Assembly: GCA_039680625.1 (NCBI GenBank)
Contig: JBDKSN010000087.1
Location: 1 to 9,404 of the forward strand
From: JAAYDS01 sp039680625
GTDB lineage: Bacteria; Chloroflexota; Anaerolineae; UBA1429
DNA: 9,404 bases
Direction: 5' to 3'
In this document: positions 5,955 to 9,404 of the stretch, one piece after another
How positions within the stretch are numbered: position 1 is the stretch's first letter
How the letters are laid out: each line of letters starts with the position of its first letter
Made by a program: the position numbers and the translations under genes
Notes under the pieces: model-generated
Database searches by the model: none
What the model saw: only the letters and a program-made list of their open reading frames with translations
Told to the model about the DNA's origin: nothing

Positions 5955-7952
5955 TCAGTAGCTCAACACGACTGCCTGATGGCCCACGACCAGCGGCACC
6001 TTCATGGCGAGTACACCATCGCGGCGCTCAAAGGGCAGTCCCTCGCCCTGCGGCGCCAGAGTCACACCCGTCACCGGCTCCGGCACACGCACCCGCAAAC
6101 CCACATCGTGCAACGGCGGCTGGTCTTCGATCACCAGGCAGCCGCCCCGTTGCAGGGGCGGTGCATACAGCAGATGTGCGATGTAGCGGCGCTGTTCGGG
6201 CTGGTGCATCAAGGTGACCCGCCCGGCACTGGGCAGCTCGGCCTCGATCGCCGGGCGCTCGTGCAACAGCCGCAGAGCGTTGATCAGGAATTGACGATGC
6301 ACCCGCGCGCCACCCCGATAGTAGATCTCGCCGAGGCGGTGAGCCAGGAATACCACGTTGCCGCAGCGCAGCGCGGCGGGATGCTCGGCCGTCTCGACAC
6401 GGTTGGGTGTGTTGCGGTGTGAGCAGTAGTGGCCATAGGTGCGGTCAAAGTAAGGCTCTTTGATCGTCGCGAGCACTGTCGCCTCGGGATTGGGCGCCAC
6501 GCGGATGGCGGCGATGTCATTGAGAAACGGGCTAGCCACGAGGTCTTGGCGCAGCGCCTCCCCCGCAACCGTATAGTCCTGCTGATAGCGAGCGGGGCCG
6601 AGATACCTGGCGCCGATGTCGACGGCTAGCGCATCTCGATCCACAAGCAGGGCGCTCTCGCCCAACACCAGCAGCTTGCCGCCTTGGGCAGAATAGGCCG
6701 CCAGTTGGGCCGCATCGGCGGCGGTCAGACAGCGCCCGCCGGTGAGGATGATCACCTCGAAACGGCTCAGATCATCGCCCGGCCGCGCCAGGTCGTAATC
6801 TAGGTGCGCTTCGAGCAGCATGTTGACCACGCCCTGGTCGTCGGGTTCGGCGCCCGTCCGCCACACCCCGAGCGTCGCATAGCTTTGCGCCCCGATAAAC
6901 GACTCGATCTGCTCCACGTAGGTGTAGGCTTCGCCGATAGAACGATAGGTCTCTAGATCCATCTCGCCAGCAGGATGCAGTTGATCGCCAAAGCACGGGA
7001 TGCAACCGTGGGCGATCATGGCGGCCGCCTCATAGCGAATCGCATCGGGGTGCTTGAACCCACCGAACTCACCCCAAGAGGTGTGGAACTTGCCGCTCAT
7101 CGCGATCATGGGCCGGTGATCGCGACCAAAGAACTTGGCACGGAGCGAGAGCTTGTCGTACCCGCCCCACGTCGTGGGCAGGTCCTCGAGCTCATAGTGC
7201 GTATTGAGCCGGTAGATATCAGTGCCCGGCGCCGTGTGCCAGCCATCGCTGTACATCACCGTGGTCCCGTTGTAGAACACCGTGGCCTCGGGGTAGTAGC
7301 TGAACAGCTGGGCGTTGCACGCCTCCATGAACCGACGCCACTTGAGCCGATTGTAGGCCAACACCTGCGCCGGATCGTTGACGTCGAACCCCTCCGCAGC
7401 CATGCCTCGGCGGCAATGATCACAATAGCAGGGCGGGCCACTGGTGATATCGTACCAAAGGCCATCGAGATCATAGCCCTCGCAAAGCTCGCGGCTCTGC
7501 GCCAGGATGAGCTCGAGATAGTCTCCACTCGGACACAGGTCCTTCCAGCTGCCAAAGGGCTTGGCGGCATTCGGATCGGGATCGTTGACCAGGCCCTTGT
7601 CGCGCGAGCACTGCCGCCCCTCGATGTCGCGCACGACCCAATCTGGGTGCAGCTCGGCGTCGGTGGCCGACCACCCCACGGTCACATAAACCGGGCAGCG
7701 CACACCGATCTCGTGGCACGCCTCGATCTGCTGGCCCAGCAGGTCAAAGGTCAGCGCGGGGTGCACCATGCCCACCCGAGTCGGGTAGTAGCTCCACGAA
7801 TGGTGGCACTTGGCAAAGATGTTGATGGCGTTGACCCGCCCCAGCCGCAGAGCCTCCTGAAACTGCGCCTTGTCAAACCGCGTGCCTACGTCAGGAATAT
7901 GCTCTGAGGTGTGGAAATCCAGATGGACCTGTCGCGTCGGCTGAACGACCAT
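5955..7952 (-). CDS. Putative glycoside hydrolase, GHL6-like TIM barrel with trimerisation-like domain
   Basis: A 665-residue protein resembling hypothetical glycosyl hydrolase family 6 (GHL6) proteins. The N-terminal half (about 1-360) looks like a TIM barrel: LDFHTSEHIPDVG (11-23), FAKCHHSWSYYPT (46-58), PVYVTVGW (87-94), and DGLWYD with D168, a likely catalytic acid or nucleophile. Immediately after comes CYCDHC (175-180), a cysteine cluster that may bind metal. Residues about 395-430 (VIILTGGRCLTAADAAQLAAY) resemble the Rossmann-like trimerisation domain of GH42-type beta-galactosidases. The last 75 or so residues look like a beta-sandwich. There is no signal peptide, so the substrate is probably an imported oligosaccharide or glycoside; its identity is unknown. 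The start is ATG at 7952, preceded by AAAGGAG at 6 bases; 14 further open codons upstream have no such site. It has its own candidate promoter and follows a terminator-like hairpin after the oxidoreductase gene. Confidence 0.85.
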   Translation of the reverse strand: MVVQPTRQVHLDFHTSEHIPDVGTRFDKAQFQEALRLGRVNAINIFAKCHHSWSYYPTRVGMVHPALTFDLLGQQIEACHEIGVRCPVYVTVGWSATDAELHPDWVVRDIEGRQCSRDKGLVNDPDPNAAKPFGSWKDLCPSGDYLELILAQSRELCEGYDLDGLWYDITSGPPCYCDHCRRGMAAEGFDVNDPAQVLAYNRLKWRRFMEACNAQLFSYYPEATVFYNGTTVMYSDGWHTAPGTDIYRLNTHYELEDLPTTWGGYDKLSLRAKFFGRDHRPMIAMSGKFHTSWGEFGGFKHPDAIRYEAAAMIAHGCIPCFGDQLHPAGEMDLETYRSIGEAYTYVEQIESFIGAQSYATLGVWRTGAEPDDQGVVNMLLEAHLDYDLARPGDDLSRFEVIILTGGRCLTAADAAQLAAYSAQGGKLLVLGESALLVDRDALAVDIGARYLGPARYQQDYTVAGEALRQDLVASPFLNDIAAIRVAPNPEATVLATIKEPYFDRTYGHYCSHRNTPNRVETAEHPAALRCGNVVFLAHRLGEIYYRGGARVHRQFLINALRLLHERPAIEAELPSAGRVTLMHQPEQRRYIAHLLYAPPLQRGGCLVIEDQPPLHDVGLRVRVPEPVTGVTLAPQGEGLPFERRDGVLAMKVPLVVGHQAVVLSY

Positions 7953-7958
7953 CGTCCG

Positions 7959-7965
7959 CTCCTTT
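7959..7965 (-). promoter_or_regulatory. Ribosome binding site that sets the hydrolase start
   Basis: AAAGGAG on the minus strand, 6 bases before the ATG at 7952. It favours this start over the upstream in-frame start at 7994. Confidence 0.8.
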
Positions 7966-7981
7966 GGGGTCAACTGCTCAC

Positions 7982-8010
7982 ACAGTAATGGCATCGGTTA
8001 GCGGCGTCAA
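7982..8010 (-). promoter_or_regulatory. Candidate promoter of the hydrolase gene
   Basis: On the minus strand TTGACG (8005-8010, five of six) is 17 bases from TACTGT (7982-7987, three of six). The start site would fall near 7975, a leader of about 20-25 bases. It lies between the oxidoreductase hairpin and the hydrolase start, where a promoter is expected. Confidence 0.4.
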
Positions 8011-8028
8011 ACGACGGCCTAGGCAGAA

Positions 8029-8070
8029 CAAGAGCCCTGGCGACGCAATAGACCAACAGCAGGGCTCTTG
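8029..8070 (-). terminator. Long-loop inverted repeat, probable terminator of the oxidoreductase gene
   Basis: CAAGAGCCCTG (8029-8039) and CAGGGCTCTTG (8060-8070) form a perfect 11-base-pair stem around a 20-base loop. It starts 13 bases past the oxidoreductase stop codon, and on the minus strand is followed by TTCTGCC, only a weak T tract. The position suggests a terminator or an mRNA 3'-end stabiliser. The loop is longer than in a classical terminator. Confidence 0.55.
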
Positions 8071-8083
8071 CACTCCGCGAAAC

Positions 8084-9404
8084 TCACTTGGGCAGATAGG
8101 CCGCTGCCCACTCGACGTCCAGCTCTTGCAGCTTGCCCAACGTCGGTATGCCCGTCTCTTCATCCCAGCCCGCCATGCCATAATAGGTGTGCACGGCCTC
8201 TAGGAGCTCTTCGCGGTCGATGCCGCCGTCGGCAAGGGCGCCATCGGTGGTAGGGCCATAGCTGCGCTCGGGCAGACGGTCATCCTCTGTCGTCCAGCCC
8301 TCGCGAACGTTGAACACCCGAGCCAGCGTCCAGGCACGCTCCCCCACCTTGAGCAGCTCGTAGGCCGACACATCAAAGCCGGTAGCGGCGCGCACGAGCT
8401 GGACATACTCGTCCATCGTCCAGGGCACAAAATGGCAGCAGGGCAGCACATTGCGCATGGCACAGTGGATCGAGTTCAACAACGTCGCTCGCACCTTGGC
8501 TGGGCCGAGGTCTTCGAGCGGCACAGGTTCCAAGATCCCCAGCTCACGCAGAGTGCTGTTCGGCATAAAGCCCTCTGCCGTGGGCGTGCCCAGGCCGGCA
8601 TCATGTAGGGCGTGCATATGGTCTGCGCCAGTGGGCGAGAGCGCATAGCCGATGGCCAGACCTCGCTTGAAGCGTGGCTCGTGCATGGGGAACTCGTGCT
8701 TCTTGGTGGTCATCGAGAACATGGCCGCCTCGTCACCAAGTTTGGCGGCCATGCGTGCCGAGCCCAGGGCCAGGAACTCGCCGAACCCCTCGCGCCGAGC
8801 GATCTTGTGGATGCAGGCGAGCATTGCCTCGGCATTGCCAAAACGAAGGTCGATGCCGTCGGTGTCTTCGAGAGTGAGCAGGCCCCGTTCGAAGGCCTCC
8901 ATGGCAAAGCCAATGGTCACGCCAGTGCCGATGGTGTCCAAGCCGTAGGCGTTGCACAGCGCCGACCCCTTACTCACGGCAACGATGTCACCGATGCCGC
9001 AACAAGAACCGAGCGATCCGGCCGTCTCGTATTCGGGCCCCCCATAGTCGGGATCCACCCCCTCGGCCTTGACCACCTTCTTGCAGCGCACCACGCAAGC
9101 AGTGCACCCCTCCATGCCGACGCCGATCTCGCGCATGAACTTTTGCGAGGAGAGATTCCAGGCGCCCTCCTCAAACTCGCCGTCGCGGAAATTGCGGATC
9201 GGCAGGTTGCCGGTTACCGACGAATCGGTCAAGTTGGCTCCCGTGGCCGCCCGGTGCATATCATCGGCTCGCTCGCAAGCGGCGACGCTGCGCCCCATAC
9301 TCTTGGCCAAGCCATTGATCACGTCGGGGTCGGCGCCATCGAGCTTCATCTTGCCTCGCGCCACCACCGCCTTGAGGTTCTTGGAGCCCATCACCGCGCC
9401 GAGG
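8084..9404 (-). CDS. aor: Aldehyde:ferredoxin oxidoreductase, 5' end beyond the window
   Basis: The C-terminal part, about 440 codons, of a tungsten-pterin aldehyde oxidoreductase; complete family members are around 600 residues. The frame is open to the right edge, where LGAVMGSKNLKAV marks the end of the conserved N-terminal domain. Numbering from the valine encoded at 9394, the cluster motif C97-x2-C100-x3-C104 provides three ligands of the [4Fe-4S] cluster, with the fourth probably C319 or C320 (NVLPCCHF). GGPEYET, DTIGTGVTIGFAMEAFERG, GYALSPTGADHMHA and the C-terminal YYGMAGWDEETGIPT are all family hallmarks. The usual DPR motif reads EPR (239-241). Such enzymes oxidise aldehydes to carboxylic acids in the cytoplasm and reduce ferredoxin, often in amino acid fermentation. 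The paralogue type (AOR, formaldehyde or glyceraldehyde enzyme) cannot be decided from this fragment. Confidence 0.93.
   Translation of the reverse strand, partial: LGAVMGSKNLKAVVARGKMKLDGADPDVINGLAKSMGRSVAACERADDMHRAATGANLTDSSVTGNLPIRNFRDGEFEEGAWNLSSQKFMREIGVGMEGCTACVVRCKKVVKAEGVDPDYGGPEYETAGSLGSCCGIGDIVAVSKGSALCNAYGLDTIGTGVTIGFAMEAFERGLLTLEDTDGIDLRFGNAEAMLACIHKIARREGFGEFLALGSARMAAKLGDEAAMFSMTTKKHEFPMHEPRFKRGLAIGYALSPTGADHMHALHDAGLGTPTAEGFMPNSTLRELGILEPVPLEDLGPAKVRATLLNSIHCAMRNVLPCCHFVPWTMDEYVQLVRAATGFDVSAYELLKVGERAWTLARVFNVREGWTTEDDRLPERSYGPTTDGALADGGIDREELLEAVHTYYGMAGWDEETGIPTLGKLQELDVEWAAAYLPK

Noticed and set aside
6975..7907. A 310-codon plus-strand open frame opposite the hydrolase gene
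   Set aside because: No motif or ribosome binding site is seen, and the minus-strand hydrolase frame explains the sequence.

Overview
This GC-rich bacterial window holds seven protein-coding genes and no recognisable RNA genes, insertion sequences, CRISPR arrays or phage genes. Six genes lie on the minus strand and one, the gcl-like gene, on the plus strand. The mix suggests an anaerobic or facultative heterotroph. It includes a tungsten-type aldehyde:ferredoxin oxidoreductase, a GHL6-like glycoside hydrolase, an aminoglycoside-phosphotransferase-fold kinase, glutamate dehydrogenase and a glyoxylate-carboligase-like enzyme. Chloroflexota (Anaerolineae or Caldilineae type) would fit this mix, but that is a low-confidence inference; no taxonomic marker is present.

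Left part (1-2276): a small soluble protein of unknown function, possibly with a PsbP/DcrB-like fold, has its own very good sigma70-type promoter. Upstream of it on the same strand is a glutamate dehydrogenase gene. It starts at a GTG with a strong ribosome binding site and ends at a clear hairpin terminator. A 328-base non-coding stretch lies upstream of gdh and holds a candidate promoter, a long leader and short repeats.

Middle (2277-4915): a short-chain dehydrogenase/reductase (minus) is divergent from a thiamine-diphosphate enzyme (plus) that resembles glyoxylate carboligase along its whole length. The 233-base divergent region has candidate promoters for both genes, a TTGAC-N6-GTCAA inverted repeat over the gcl -35 box, and one of two copies of a 12-base motif whose other copy lies just past the 3' end of the SDR gene. 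The central point of interest is that this Gcl-like enzyme has glutamate at the position where E. coli Gcl has its diagnostic valine 51.

Right part (4916-9404): three minus-strand genes follow. They are an APH-family kinase only 12 bases from the convergent gcl end, a large GHL6-like putative glycoside hydrolase, and an aldehyde:ferredoxin oxidoreductase cut off by the right window edge. A long-loop hairpin separates the oxidoreductase from the hydrolase. The hydrolase and kinase may be co-transcribed, since they are 94 bases apart with no obvious promoter between them.

Functionally the genes look like central carbon and nitrogen metabolism (amino acid deamination, aldehyde oxidation, C2 carboligation, sugar release) rather than one dedicated pathway. 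I see no convincing evidence of a novel defence or mobile system. The most testable novelty is the substrate and chemistry of the Gcl-like enzyme.
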